Notes: generated by a model not told the origin, from the sequence alone. Counted from the first letter of the stretch, positions 53,285-63,299 are shown. The stretch is 64,000 bases of DNA from Paraburkholderia podalyriae (GCF_014397785.1 NZ_VZQQ01000008.1:213490-277489), one strand, 5' to 3'. Translations and numbers: made by a program.

Positions 53285-53878
53285 TCAGGATGCGCTGATC
53301 ACTTCGCCGCTCGCGCTGCCGCCGAGGGAGCGTTTATAGGCTTGCGCGACGATCTCGGCCGGTACGCCTTGCGCCGGATCGCGGCCCATCGATTCGAGCG
53401 TTTCCGCGACCCATCCCGGACTAACCACATTGACGCGTGACTTGCCGCGCAACTCGAGCGCGGCCGAGCGCGCGAACGCTTCGACACCCGCATTGACGAT
53501 GCTGACCGCGGCACTGCCTTCCATCGGCTGTTGCGCGAGCACGCCGCTCGTCAACGTGAACGAGCCACCTTGCGAAACATGCCCGGCGCCGCAGCGCACC
53601 AGATTGACCTGGCCCATCAGTTTGTTGGCAAGACTAAAAGAAAAGTCTTCGTCGCGAAGCGCCGCGAGCGGCGCGAATTTTGCCGCGCCCGCCGCGCAGA
53701 TGATCGCGTCGAAGCTGCCGGCTTGCGCATACATCGCTTCGATGCTGCGTTTGTCCGACAGGTCGACGTGCAGTTCGGAGCCCTTGCGGCTCGCTCCGAC
53801 CACGTCATGCTCGGTGGCGAGCAGCTTCACGATGTGCGAGCCGAGCAGGCCCGTCGCACCGACAACGAGTATTCGCAT
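53285..53878 (-). CDS. Short-chain dehydrogenase/reductase without the usual YxxxK
   Basis: 197 residues, short for the family. The dinucleotide motif MRILVVGATGLLGSHIVKLL and the NAG-equivalent CAAGAAKFAPL are present. Where the catalytic Tyr-x3-Lys should be, the sequence reads SIVNAGVEAFARSAALEL, so both residues are absent; a known branch of SDRs has this VNxxxE form. It may bind a cofactor with altered chemistry or act as a sensor. Start 53878 replaces an open extension to 53920. Confidence 0.82.
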   Translation of the reverse strand: MRILVVGATGLLGSHIVKLLATEHDVVGASRKGSELHVDLSDKRSIEAMYAQAGSFDAIICAAGAAKFAPLAALRDEDFSFSLANKLMGQVNLVRCGAGHVSQGGSFTLTSGVLAQQPMEGSAAVSIVNAGVEAFARSAALELRGKSRVNVVSPGWVAETLESMGRDPAQGVPAEIVAQAYKRSLGGSASGEVISAS

Positions 53879-54103
53879 ACATCCTCCTACGGTCTGTTGG
53901 TGGCATTTGCCGCGCTGCACATTGCATCGTCAATCCACAGCATTCGCCGCATCACGCGATACGCGGCCCTACGGTCGAGGATAGACGTTGCGGACGCGAC
54001 GCGCCAACGCGTGACCGGACGGCGGGCTGGGATGCGCCGCGAATCGCCGTTGGGCATCATCTTTGCTGCGCTGGAACCAAGGTCACGTTTCGAGGGAGCG
54101 TCG

Positions 54104-54949
54104 ATGAAGCAGGCGAGCGAGACAGTCAACGAGCCGGTAGGCGAAGCACCGGCGCAGCAGGCCTTCAAGTCGTACGCCGCGCCGCTGGTCGATCAGGCGA
54201 TCGGACTAGCCAAAGGCGTTCACGACGACGCATCCCCCGAAGCGCTGCACAAACTGCGCGTGTCGCTGCGGCGCTTGCGGTCGTTGTGGTGGGCGTTCGC
54301 GCCGCTGGTCGACAAGGGCGAAAACACCCGCCAACGCGCGGTCTTCAAGTTTCTCGCCACCGCGGCGGGTAAAACGCGCGACTGGGACATCCTGATCGGG
54401 TTGCTCAGGCAAGACGACAGCGGCGCGCAAGCGTTGATGCCGAAGCTCGAGCAGGCGCGCCGCGACACACAGGCGACCAGCCGGGCGACGTTAGTGAATG
54501 CCGACGTCAAACATCTGCTGCGCGATGCGTTGGCCACGACTTCCGCGGAACTGCACGCCGCGCACGAATCCGATGTTGCGCTACGCAAATTTGCCGCTCG
54601 GCGCATCGGGGCATCTGAGCGCTCGTTGAAAAAGCGCATCAAACGCGCACGCCGTGCGAAACGGTCGAATTACGCAGCCTTTCACGATGTCAGAAAAGGG
54701 GGCAAGAAACTGCGCTATCTGTTCGAGTTTTTCGGGCCGGTGCTTCAAGGCGGCCATAAGCGCACGCTCAAGCGGTTGAAAAAAATTCAGAAGCGCTTCG
54801 GCATGCTCAACGATGCCGTCGCCAGCGAAGCGCTGTTGCGCGACAATGCCGCGTCGCTTGCCGACGCGGATCACATCGAGTCCACGCTGGATTGGCTCGA
54901 CAGGAAACGCAAACGGCGCTTGCGCGCGGCGTCGCAGCTACTCGGCTGA
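54104..54949 (+). CDS. CHAD domain protein
   Basis: 281 residues, alpha-helical, rich in conserved His and basic residues: PEALHKLRVSLRRLRSLWWA near the front, KTRDWDILIGLL, FHDVRKGGKKLRYLFEFFGP and GMLNDAVASEALL. CHAD domains bind polyphosphate through such basic surfaces. This fits the neighbouring polyphosphate kinase and phosphate transporter (inference). Start 54104 is used; the frame is open far upstream over the SDR gene without reason. Confidence 0.87.
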   Translation: MKQASETVNEPVGEAPAQQAFKSYAAPLVDQAIGLAKGVHDDASPEALHKLRVSLRRLRSLWWAFAPLVDKGENTRQRAVFKFLATAAGKTRDWDILIGLLRQDDSGAQALMPKLEQARRDTQATSRATLVNADVKHLLRDALATTSAELHAAHESDVALRKFAARRIGASERSLKKRIKRARRAKRSNYAAFHDVRKGGKKLRYLFEFFGPVLQGGHKRTLKRLKKIQKRFGMLNDAVASEALLRDNAASLADADHIESTLDWLDRKRKRRLRAASQLLG

Positions 54950-55055
54950 TCGTGCGCGTGCGATCCTTGCTAGCGTCGCGCAAGGGGGCGGCGCTTTGGC
55001 GCCAGATGTTCAGATGAGCGCTTTCGCGGCTCATAGTGTCGCGACGCGGCGCGAT

Positions 55056-56177
55056 TCAGACGCGCTCCGCGCTGCGCGGCGCGAAACCGCGCAACGTCAC
55101 CGCCGCTGATGTTTCGCCCTGCCACGCTGAGCGCGGCTGATCGGCAGCCGAACCGTCCGCCGAACCGTCCGCATAAGCCAGCAAGCCCACCGGAAAGCCG
55201 CGCCGCTGCCAGGCATCGAGCCCGCCGCGCAGTGCGCGAATCCGCGTGTAGCCGTTGTTGCGCATATGTAGCGAGACTTCGAGCGCGGTCGCGCTGTCCG
55301 GGCAGATGCAATAGATGACCATGTCGTGCGTGCGCAGCGCGCGGTCGATCTGCTCGGGCGAATGCGGATCGAGCGCGAGCGCGTCGGGAATCTGGCGTCG
55401 CAGATCGAGCAGCGGCGCGCCGGGCCGCGCATCGAGCACGCGGGACGGCGCCATGCGGCCCATGCGAGCCGAGCGTCGCCAGCGCCACAGCATTCTCGAC
55501 GCGGCGCTCGTCGGTGAAGCGTGCGTCGGCGCGGCCGGCATCGGCGTGGCTGAGGCCGACGCGGCCCGCGCGAACCGGCGCCGTTCGTGATATCGCAGAG
55601 ACAGCCGGTAGAGCAGATAGACGAGCGCCACCGCAAGAAGCATGTCGGCGAGTGTGCCGCCGCGCTGCTCGACGAACGCGCGCAGCATGTGCAACTCGCG
55701 TTCCACCGCCGCCCCGCCGAGCAGCCAGAAGGCCGCCCACGCGATCACGCTGGCGAGTTCCCACAGCGCGTAGATGCGGATGTCGACGGCAGTCGTGCCC
55801 ATTAGCGGCGGCGTGATCAGGCCGAGTCCCGGCACGAACTTCGAAATCGACACGAGCGGCACGCCATAGCGTTCGAACAGCGAGCGCGCCGTTTCGAGCC
55901 TTGTATCGACGATGGGCGACAGGCGGCCAAGCCACGCGAGCAGCTTGCGGCCATACAGCCGGCCGGCCGCGAACCAGGTGCCGTCGCCGATCAAGGCGCC
56001 TAGCACTGCCGCGCCGAGGATCGGCCAGAACGACAGCGTGCCCGCGGCGATCGCGGAGCCCGCGAATAGCAGCATCGGCACGGCCGGAATCGGTACGCCG
56101 AGTCGCGTCAGCAGGACGTTGACGAACACGATCGCGCTGCCCCAGGTTGAAACCGCCGACAACGGAAACTCGACCAA
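55056..56177 (-). CDS. DedA-family membrane protein fused to a rhodanese domain
   Basis: 373 residues. Residues ~1-200 are a DedA/VTT domain with FVNVLLTRLGVPIPAVPMLL, GDGTWFAAGRLYGRKLLAWL and the VPLVSISKFVPGLGLITPPL motif (phospholipid flip or envelope integrity in the family). A linker rich in Ala/Thr/Pro follows, then a rhodanese domain (~240-345) with the active Cys in VIYCICPDSATA and LRGGLDAWQRRGFPV. The rhodanese part would face the cytosol and handle sulfane sulfur or a related thiol. Confidence 0.87.
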   Translation of the reverse strand: MVEFPLSAVSTWGSAIVFVNVLLTRLGVPIPAVPMLLFAGSAIAAGTLSFWPILGAAVLGALIGDGTWFAAGRLYGRKLLAWLGRLSPIVDTRLETARSLFERYGVPLVSISKFVPGLGLITPPLMGTTAVDIRIYALWELASVIAWAAFWLLGGAAVERELHMLRAFVEQRGGTLADMLLAVALVYLLYRLSLRYHERRRFARAASASATPMPAAPTHASPTSAASRMLWRWRRSARMGRMAPSRVLDARPGAPLLDLRRQIPDALALDPHSPEQIDRALRTHDMVIYCICPDSATALEVSLHMRNNGYTRIRALRGGLDAWQRRGFPVGLLAYADGSADGSAADQPRSAWQGETSAAVTLRGFAPRSAERV

Positions 56178-56429
56178 TTGAGGCGCTCCTGTTGCTCCTG
56201 TTGCTGCTGTTGGCCAGCATGCGTGCGCGGCCTTGCGTGGATGTGCGCCTGCGGTGGCGTTCGCCTAAATCTCTAATACGCAACTAACAGCCAACCCCGC
56301 GAGCCTACCGCAACGTTGCGGGCGACGTCGAAGAAATTGCGCGCGGGGGCCGCACGCCGGCTTCGCAGCGGCAGGGGAAGGGGCGGCATCGCCACGGAAC
56401 CGCAACCCGCCCCGGCTATGTGTACCGCG

Positions 56430-57068
56430 TCAGCTATTGGGCACTGTCATCACGCCCGGATTCCCGACGATCGACAGAAACTCCCGCCGCGTCGACGGAT
56501 CGGTGCGGAACGTGCCGAGCATGCGCGACGTGACCATCGTGACGCCCGCCTTATGCACGCCACGCGTCGACATGCACTGATGCGCGGCTTCGAGAATGAC
56601 GCCGACGCCGGCCGGCTGCAGCACGTCGTTCAGCGTATCGGCGATCTGCACCGTCATCTTTTCCTGGATCTGCAGTCGTTTCGCGAATGCATCGACGAGA
56701 CGCGCGAGCTTCGAAATGCCGACCACCCGATGATTCGGTAGATACGCGACGTGCGCGCGCCCGATGATCGGCACCATATGGTGCTCGCAATAGCTTTCGA
56801 AGCGGATGTCCTTCAGCACGATCAGTTCGTCGTAGCCGTCCACTTCGGAGAAGGTACGCGCGAGGATTTCACGCGGATCGACCTGGTAGCCGGCGAAGAA
56901 CTCCTCGTAAGCGCGCGTCACGCGTGCCGGCGTGTCGATCAGGCCTTCGCGCTGCGGATCGTCGCCGGCCCAGCGCAGCAGCACGCGCACGGCCGCCTCA
57001 GCTTCTTCGCGGCTCGGGCGTTCGGCGGCCGCTCCGGGTTTGGTCTTCTTTGCCTTGCTGCTGGTCAT
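56430..57068 (-). CDS. folE: GTP cyclohydrolase I
   Basis: 212 residues, homodecamer family. The zinc and catalytic motif [20 protein letters not shown] (~Cys and His residues), [28 protein letters not shown] and [11 protein letters not shown] with the second zinc Cys are intact. It makes dihydroneopterin triphosphate from GTP, the first step of folate synthesis. Confidence 0.96.
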   Translation of the reverse strand: MTSSKAKKTKPGAAAERPSREEAEAAVRVLLRWAGDDPQREGLIDTPARVTRAYEEFFAGYQVDPREILARTFSEVDGYDELIVLKDIRFESYCEHHMVPIIGRAHVAYLPNHRVVGISKLARLVDAFAKRLQIQEKMTVQIADTLNDVLQPAGVGVILEAAHQCMSTRGVHKAGVTMVTSRMLGTFRTDPSTRREFLSIVGNPGVMTVPNS

Positions 57069-57206
57069 GCGTCGCTCTCCTGGATCGCGCGTCGACGCTG
57101 CGCGGCGCGCGCGGGGTCAGTAACTGAGGTCATTGTTCCATGTTTTGCGCCGAAGATGCCGATGCCCCTTTCGCGGCCGGGGCAGTCGCGGGCGTGCTGC
57201 GCACGG

Positions 57207-58136
57207 CTACTTCGGCCATTCGTCCATCGCATCGTTGAATAGCTCGGCGACCACGCCGCGCAGCCAACTGCCGCGCGGATCGTTGTGAAACTTGCGGTGC
57301 CAGTGCTGGCGCAGGTCGAAGCGCGGCAGCGGCAGCGGCGGCTCGACGAGCATGATCGACGCATGCTCCGACACGTACGCAAAGCCGATCGCATGCGGCA
57401 CGGTCGCGAGCAGATCGGTGCGCGCCAGGATGAACGGCAGGCTCATGAAGTGCGGCGTTTCAAGCACCGCGCGTCGCTTGATGCGTTTCTTTTCGAGGTA
57501 CTGCTCGAGCACTTCCTGGCTGCGTCCCTCGGCGCGCACGACCGCATGCCCGGACGCCACGTATTGCTCGAGCGTGAGCGGCCCCTTCGACAGCGGATGT
57601 CCGCTGCGCATCAGGCAGATGAAGCGATGCGTGAAGAGCCGCTGCTGGAAGAAGTTGTTGCCCGCCAGGTCTGGAAAATAACCGACGGCGAGATCGACGT
57701 CGCCCGATTCGAGCCCGCGTTCCACCTGCGACGGCGACAGCGTGACCGAGCGCAGATTCGCGGACGGCGCGCGCTCGGCGAACATCTGCAAAAGACGCGG
57801 CAGAAACACGATCTCGCCGACGTCGGACAGCGCGATCGAGAACGTGTGCGTGCTCGTCGCGGGATCGAAATCCTGCACGTCGAGCATGCCTTTCTCGATG
57901 CGCAGCAGCGCGTCGCGCGCGGCGGGCAGGATCGCGAGCGCGCGCGGTGTCGGCTCCATGCCTTTCGACGTACGCACGAACAGCGGATCGTCGAAGTATT
58001 CGCGCAGGCGGCCAAGTGCGGTGCTCACGCGCGGCTGGCTCACGCCGAGCTGCTCGGCGGCGCGGCTCACGTTGCGCGTGTCTTCCATTGCGACCAGATA
58101 GGGGATCAGGTTCAGATCCAGTTGTGTGTCGGCCAT
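57207..58136 (-). CDS. LysR-family regulator divergent from the pca genes
   Basis: 309 residues from the ATG at 58136. Helix-turn-helix LDLNLIPYLVAMEDTRNVSR, AAEQLGVSQPRVSTALGRLR, DPLFVRTSKGMEPTPRAL; the effector domain follows. Its N-terminus is of the NodD/LinR-like sort rather than typical PcaQ. The 408-base gap to pcaI should carry both promoters. Likely activator of the pca operon with a pathway intermediate as inducer (inference from position). Confidence 0.85.
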   Translation of the reverse strand: MADTQLDLNLIPYLVAMEDTRNVSRAAEQLGVSQPRVSTALGRLREYFDDPLFVRTSKGMEPTPRALAILPAARDALLRIEKGMLDVQDFDPATSTHTFSIALSDVGEIVFLPRLLQMFAERAPSANLRSVTLSPSQVERGLESGDVDLAVGYFPDLAGNNFFQQRLFTHRFICLMRSGHPLSKGPLTLEQYVASGHAVVRAEGRSQEVLEQYLEKKRIKRRAVLETPHFMSLPFILARTDLLATVPHAIGFAYVSEHASIMLVEPPLPLPRFDLRQHWHRKFHNDPRGSWLRGVVAELFNDAMDEWPK

Positions 58137-58544
58137 GCTCGTTATGGGTTGCGGGTCGGGCGGGGCGATGCGGTGTCTATGCCGTATCGCTATAGAGCCT
58201 AGTTGAAAAATCGCCCGTAAGCATAGTGGGATTTTGCGCGGCCGGCTTTTTCGCGCGCAGCGCGAACGCGACTCAGACCTTCGCCGCCGCGCGCGGCGAC
58301 CTATGATGAAGGGGGTTTCCCTGCCTTGACAATCCGCCCACCGGACAACCATAATCGCCGAAGCGTTCGCTAAACGAATCACTGTTCACGCAACGAACAA
58401 TTCAGCAGCGAAGCAATCGAAGGCGCCAGCCCGCTCTCCCCCTCGCGAGCCGTCGCCAGCATGCCCGGAGACTGTTTCCGCGCGAGCCTTGCCGGTTACG
58501 GCTGTCAGCCCAGCGGCACATAGCGCCCCCAAAGGAAATTCGAC
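58137..58544. promoter_or_regulatory. Divergent promoter region between lysR and pcaI
   Basis: 408 bases without a gene; both flanking genes are transcribed away from it. A LysR-type T-N11-A site is expected but too many weak matches exist to name one. A good AAAGGA site for pcaI lies at its right end. Confidence 0.5.
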
Positions 58545-59252
58545 ATGATCAACAAGATTTTCGAGACACTTCAATCGGCGGTCGCCGATGTCCACGACGG
58601 CGCGACCGTCATGATCGGCGGCTTCGGCACGGCCGGCATGCCATCCGAGCTGATCGACGCGCTGATCGAGCAGGGCTCGCGCGAGCTGACCATCGTCAAC
58701 AACAACGCAGGTAACGGCGACATCGGCCTCGCGGCGCTGCTGAAGGCCAAGCGCGTGCGCAAGATCATCTGCTCGTTCCCGCGCCAGACCGACTCCTATG
58801 TGTTCGACGCGCTCTATCGCGCCGGCGAAATCGAACTCGAACTGGTGCCGCAAGGCAATCTCGCCGAGCGCATCCGCGCGGCGGGCGCCGGCATCGGCGG
58901 CTTCTTCACGCCGACCGCGTACGGCACCAGGCTCGCCGAAGGCAAGGAAACGCGCCTGATCGACGGCCGTCACTACGTGCTCGAAGCGCCGCTGCATGCG
59001 GACTTCGCGCTGATCAAGGCGTACAAGGGCGACCGCTGGGGCAACCTGATCTATCGCAAAACCGCGCGTAACTTCGGGCCGATCATGGCGAGCGCCGCGA
59101 AGACCGCGATCGTGCAGGTGTCGGAAGTGGTGCCGCTCGGCGGCCTCGATCCGGAAGAAATCGTCACGCCCGGCATTTTCGTGCAACGCGTGATCGCGGT
59201 GCCGCAAGCGGCGCATGCGCCGACGCCCAATCCTCACGACGCTGCTGCCTGA
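58545..59252 (+). CDS. pcaI: 3-oxoadipate CoA-transferase subunit A
   Basis: 235 residues. SDHGATVMIGG-type start (VHDGATVMIGGFGTAGMPSE), ELTIVNNNAGNGDIGLAALL, CSFPRQTDSYVF and GIGGFFTPTAYGTRLAEGKE mark the alpha subunit of family I CoA-transferases. With PcaJ it moves CoA from succinyl-CoA to 3-oxoadipate. First of five genes of the branch. Confidence 0.93.
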   Translation: MINKIFETLQSAVADVHDGATVMIGGFGTAGMPSELIDALIEQGSRELTIVNNNAGNGDIGLAALLKAKRVRKIICSFPRQTDSYVFDALYRAGEIELELVPQGNLAERIRAAGAGIGGFFTPTAYGTRLAEGKETRLIDGRHYVLEAPLHADFALIKAYKGDRWGNLIYRKTARNFGPIMASAAKTAIVQVSEVVPLGGLDPEEIVTPGIFVQRVIAVPQAAHAPTPNPHDAAA

Positions 59253-59265
59253 CCCGGAGACTGAC

Positions 59266-59925
59266 ATGAAGAAACTGACCCGCGATGAAATGGCCAAGCG
59301 CGTTGCCCAGGACATCCCTGAAGGCGCTTACGTGAACCTCGGCATCGGCGTGCCGACGCTGGTGGCGAACCACCTGGCCGCCGACAAGGAAATCTTCCTG
59401 CACAGCGAAAACGGTCTGCTCGGCATGGGCCCGGCACCGGCGAAGGGCCAGGAAGACGACGAACTGATCAACGCCGGCAAGCAGCATGTCACGCTGCTGA
59501 CGGGTGGCGCCTACTTCCATCACGCGGATTCGTTCGCGATGATGCGCGGCGGCCATCTGGACTTCTGCGTGCTCGGCGCGTTCCAGGTGTCGGCGAAGGG
59601 CGACCTCGCGAACTGGCACACCGGCGCGCCCGACGCGATTCCGGCGGTCGGCGGCGCGATGGATCTCGCGATCGGCGCGAAGCAGGTCTACGTGATGATG
59701 GAGCACCTGACCAAGCACGGCGAAAGCAAGATCGCCGCCGAGTGCTCGTACCCGGTCACCGGTATCGGGTGCGTGGACCGCATCTATACGGACCTCGCGA
59801 TGATCGACGTCACGCAGGAAGGCCTCGTCGTGCGCGAGATTTTCTCGGACATCGGCTTTGACGAACTGCTGAAGCTGACCGGTGTGCCGATGACCGACGG
59901 CACGCAGTCTGCGCGCACGGCCTGA
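59266..59925 (+). CDS. pcaJ: 3-oxoadipate CoA-transferase subunit B
   Basis: 219 residues. The catalytic Glu lies in LHSENGLLGMGPAP (~residue 50), preceded by VNLGIGVPTLVANHL. It starts 13 bases after pcaI (start 59266 instead of 59215, which lies inside pcaI). Pairs with PcaI. Confidence 0.93.
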   Translation: MKKLTRDEMAKRVAQDIPEGAYVNLGIGVPTLVANHLAADKEIFLHSENGLLGMGPAPAKGQEDDELINAGKQHVTLLTGGAYFHHADSFAMMRGGHLDFCVLGAFQVSAKGDLANWHTGAPDAIPAVGGAMDLAIGAKQVYVMMEHLTKHGESKIAAECSYPVTGIGCVDRIYTDLAMIDVTQEGLVVREIFSDIGFDELLKLTGVPMTDGTQSARTA

Positions 59926-60214
59926 TGGTTGATTGAGGCGTCGCCGCGGCGGTCTGCGTTGCGGCCGCGCCGAAGGTCTCCCGTGTGAAGGCGGCATCAC
60001 GCGAACGGGCCAGCGCCGACGCGGCAGACCCCTCGTCAGCGCTGGCCTGACAACTTCAGCGACGCTCGGGCCGCGTTTGGCGCAAAATACCCCGGCACCT
60101 ACTGCGGCATAAACGAGGCACAAGCAGGGCACTGCGCCGCCGCGTCGCCTGCTTCGAGCCGCCGCACGCCGCGCCGCTACTTCACTTCCGATTCCCTCGA
60201 ACATCGACGTCACC

Positions 60215-61594
60215 ATGCTCGACTCCAGCGCCCGCCTGACTGGCCTTCTTTGCGGCACGCAGCCGATGAACGACATCTGGGCGTCGCGTGCCACGCTGCA
60301 GCGGATGCTCGACGTCGAAGCCGCGCTCGCGCGCGCTTCGGCCGCGCACCATGTCATTCCTGAAACCGCCGTCCCCGCGATCGAAGCCGCCTGCCAGGCC
60401 GATCAGCTCGACGCCGACGCGCTCGCACGCGAGGCCGCGCTCGGCGGCAACCTCGCGATTCCGCTCGTCAAGCAACTGACTGCACGCGTCAAAGCCGCCG
60501 ATGCCGAAGCGGCCAAATACGTGCATTGGGGCGCGACGAGCCAGGACATCATCGACACCGCGACGGTGCTGCAACTGCGCGACACGTTCGACCTGCTCGA
60601 CAGCGGCCTGCAAGCCACCTGCGACGCGATCGCGAAACTCGCGACCACCCATCGCGCGACGCCGATGATCGGCCGCACGTGGCTGCAACAGGCGCTGCCG
60701 ATCACGCTCGGTTTGAAGTTCGCGCAATGGCTCGACGCGCTGTTGCGTCATCGCGAGCGGCTCGATGCGTTGCGCGCGCGCGTGCTAGTGCTGCAATTCG
60801 GCGGCGCGGCCGGCACGCTCGCGAGTCTGCGCGAGGCGGCGCCGCAGGTCACGCAGTCGCTCGCCAAGGAACTCGGCCTCGCGGTGCCGACCTTGCCGTG
60901 GCATACGCAGCGCGATCGCATCGCCGAAACGGCGTCGCTGTTCGGCATGCTGATCGGCACGCTCGGCAAGATCGCGCGCGATGTTTCGCTGCAGATGCAA
61001 ACCGAAATCGACGAACTCGCCGAACCTGCCGCGGCCGGCAAGGGCGGTTCATCGACGATGCCGCACAAGCGCAACCCGGTCGGCTGCGCGGCGGTGCTGA
61101 CGGCGGCGACCCGCGCGCCCGGGCTTGTCGCGACCGTGTTCGCCGGCATGGTGCAGGAGCACGAGCGCGCGCTCGGCGGCTGGCAGGCCGAATGGGACGC
61201 GCTGCCGGATCTCGCGCGCCTCGCGGGCGGCGCGCTCGCGAACATCGAACAGATCGCCGCGGGCCTGAACGTCAACGAAGCGCGCCTCGCCGCGAATCTC
61301 GACGTCACGCACGGCCTGATCCTCGGCGAAGCGGTGATGCTCGCGCTCGGCGACAGCATCGGCCGGCTCGACGCGCATCATCTGGTCGAGCGCGCGTCGA
61401 AGGGGGCGATCCGCGACGGCAAGTCGCTGTACGACGTGCTCGCCGCCGACGCGGCCGTCACCGAACATGTTCCGCTCGAGCGACTGAAGCAACTGCTCGA
61501 TCCCGCTCAATACGTCGGCCAGGCGCACGCATATGTCGACGCCGCGCTGGCGCTTCACACCACGCGCGCGCAGCGCGCCCATTCCAAGGAGTAA
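60215..61594 (+). CDS. pcaB: 3-carboxy-cis,cis-muconate cycloisomerase
   Basis: 459 residues of the fumarase/aspartase superfamily. The signature SSTMPHKRNPVGC (~residues 286-298), KYVHWGATSQDIIDTATVLQ and QIAAGLNVNEARLAANLD are intact. It closes 3-carboxymuconate to the muconolactone form. It lies 289 bases after pcaJ, further apart than the other genes, so a second promoter is possible. Confidence 0.93.
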   Translation: MLDSSARLTGLLCGTQPMNDIWASRATLQRMLDVEAALARASAAHHVIPETAVPAIEAACQADQLDADALAREAALGGNLAIPLVKQLTARVKAADAEAAKYVHWGATSQDIIDTATVLQLRDTFDLLDSGLQATCDAIAKLATTHRATPMIGRTWLQQALPITLGLKFAQWLDALLRHRERLDALRARVLVLQFGGAAGTLASLREAAPQVTQSLAKELGLAVPTLPWHTQRDRIAETASLFGMLIGTLGKIARDVSLQMQTEIDELAEPAAAGKGGSSTMPHKRNPVGCAAVLTAATRAPGLVATVFAGMVQEHERALGGWQAEWDALPDLARLAGGALANIEQIAAGLNVNEARLAANLDVTHGLILGEAVMLALGDSIGRLDAHHLVERASKGAIRDGKSLYDVLAADAAVTEHVPLERLKQLLDPAQYVGQAHAYVDAALALHTTRAQRAHSKE

Positions 61595-61599
61595 CCGGC

Positions 61600-62391
61600 A
61601 TGCCCTACGCCGCAGTCAACGGCACCGAGCTTCACTATCGCATCGACGGCGATCGTCACGGCCACGCGCCGTGGCTCGTGCTGTCGAATTCGCTCGGCTG
61701 CGATATGTCCATGTGGACGCCGCAGGTCGCGGCGTTGTCGAAGCACTTCCGCGTGCTGCGCTACGACACGCGCGGCCACGGTCATTCGGAAGCGCCGAAG
61801 GGTCCGTACACGATCGAGCAACTGAGCGGCGACGTGCTCGGCCTGATGGATACGCTGAAGATCGCGCGCGCGAATTTTTGCGGTATCTCGATGGGTGGGC
61901 TGACCGGCATCGCGCTCGCCGCGCGTCACGGCGACCGCTTCGAGCGCGTCGTGCTGTCCAACACGGCCGCGCGCATCGGCTCGCCGGAAGTGTGGGTGCC
62001 GCGTGCCGCGAAGGCGCGCAGCGAAGGCATGTTCGCGCTCGCCAACGCGGTGCTGCCGCGCTGGTTCACCGCGGACTTCATCGAGCGTGAGCCGGTCGTG
62101 CTGGCGATGATCCGCGACGTGTTCGTGCACACCGACAAGGAAGGCTACGCATCGAACTGCGACGCGATCGACGCCGCTGATCTGCGCCCCGAAGCGCCGG
62201 GCATCAAGCTGCCGACGCTGGTGATCAGCGGCACGCACGATCTGGCCGCCACGGCCGCGCAAGGCCGCGAACTCGCCCAGGCGATTCCGGGCGCGCGCTA
62301 CGTCGAACTCGACGCCTCGCATATTTCCAACATCGAAAAGGTCGGCGAGTTCACGAAGACCGTGCTCGACTTCCTGACGGAGCAAAAATGA
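61600..62391 (+). CDS. pcaD: 3-oxoadipate enol-lactonase
   Basis: 263-residue alpha/beta hydrolase. Nucleophile Ser in FCGISMGGLTG (~residue 98), acid Asp in LVISGTHDLAA region, base His in LDASHISNIE. It hydrolyses 3-oxoadipate enol-lactone to 3-oxoadipate. It starts 5 bases after the pcaB stop and overlaps pcaC as ATGA. Confidence 0.94.
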   Translation: MPYAAVNGTELHYRIDGDRHGHAPWLVLSNSLGCDMSMWTPQVAALSKHFRVLRYDTRGHGHSEAPKGPYTIEQLSGDVLGLMDTLKIARANFCGISMGGLTGIALAARHGDRFERVVLSNTAARIGSPEVWVPRAAKARSEGMFALANAVLPRWFTADFIEREPVVLAMIRDVFVHTDKEGYASNCDAIDAADLRPEAPGIKLPTLVISGTHDLAATAAQGRELAQAIPGARYVELDASHISNIEKVGEFTKTVLDFLTEQK

Positions 62392-62798
62392 ACGACGAAG
62401 ATCGTTACGAAGCCGGCATGGGGGTGCGTCGCGCGGTGCTGGGCAACGCGCACGTCGACCGTTCGCTCGCGAACCGCACCGAGCTGACCGAGGAGTTCCA
62501 GAACCTGATCACGCGCTATGCGTGGGGCGAGATCTGGACGCGTGAAGGTCTGCCGCGTCATACGCGCAGCCTGCTGACGATCGCGATGATGGTTGCGCTC
62601 AATCGCAGCGAAGAACTTGCGCTGCACCTGCGCGCCGCCAAAAACAACGGCGTGACGCGCGAGCAGATTAAGGAAGTGCTGATGCAGACCGCGATTTACT
62701 GCGGCGTGCCGGCGGCTAACTCCGCGTTCCACCTGGCCGACAAGCTGTTCCGCGAGGATGATGCGGCGGCCGCGGCCGCGGCGGCGGCGAAGTCGTAA
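62388..62798 (+). CDS. pcaC: 4-carboxymuconolactone decarboxylase
   Basis: 136 residues, CMD family (helical, hexameric). VRRAVLGNAHVDRSLANRTE, ARKTRSLLT-like segment GLPRHTRSLLTIAMMVALNR, and QTAIYCGVPAANSAFHLADK. A poly-Ala tail ends the protein. It decarboxylates the lactone before PcaD acts. In many relatives PcaD and PcaC are fused; here they are separate but coupled. Confidence 0.94.
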   Translation: MNDEDRYEAGMGVRRAVLGNAHVDRSLANRTELTEEFQNLITRYAWGEIWTREGLPRHTRSLLTIAMMVALNRSEELALHLRAAKNNGVTREQIKEVLMQTAIYCGVPAANSAFHLADKLFREDDAAAAAAAAAKS

Positions 62799-63060
62799 AG
62801 ACCGGGCGCTGTAGTTTTCCGCTTCATTCAGCAAACGCGCGACGGACGTCTTCGTCGCGCTGAGGCCGTCGACGCGCATGGTGTCGCGCTCATCCTCAAG
62901 CGCGACCAACAGCAGTTCAAACTGCACCCGCGCGCCGTCCGCCAGCGAGAATCTGAACGGCACTTCCATCGGCGCGGCGAGCTTGATGTCCCCGAGCGAG
63001 GACGGCATCCAGTCGCGCACGGTTTTCAGGGTGGTGGTTTTCAGTTGCGGGTAGGTGGCG
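62799..63060 (-). pseudogene. Phage terminase large subunit fragment
   Basis: A minus-strand stretch reads ATYPQLKTTTLKTVRDWMPS and FSLADGARVQFELLLVALED, ending in TSVARLLNEAENYSARS and a frame change. The TYPQLKTTTIKTWLDW-like motif with a following LFLALD pattern is that of phage terminase ATPase cores. The Walker A part upstream and the nuclease part are missing, so this is a remnant. I rely on recalled motif resemblance. Confidence 0.55.
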
Positions 63061-63299
63061 CGTGCAATGCCCAGCCGCCAGCTCGTATCCGACCGTGCGG
63101 GAGGCAGCCAGACACTTCCGCACCACGCAGCAGGCCGTACCCGACTCGTGCGAAGTCTGGGAGGGCGATGGTTACATGCGGCCCGCAACGCGCTTTCGCG
63201 CCGGAAGCGGTATCGGATCGATTGCCCGCCCTGGCGACTATCGCGTCGAAGCCTACAGATAGACCTGAACCCGACGTACAAGCCGCGCGGGCAAGGTGT

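Noticed and set aside
53531..54103. Extension of the CHAD protein by 191 residues
   Set aside because: It runs antisense through the SDR gene; the ATG at 54104 fits the domain boundary.
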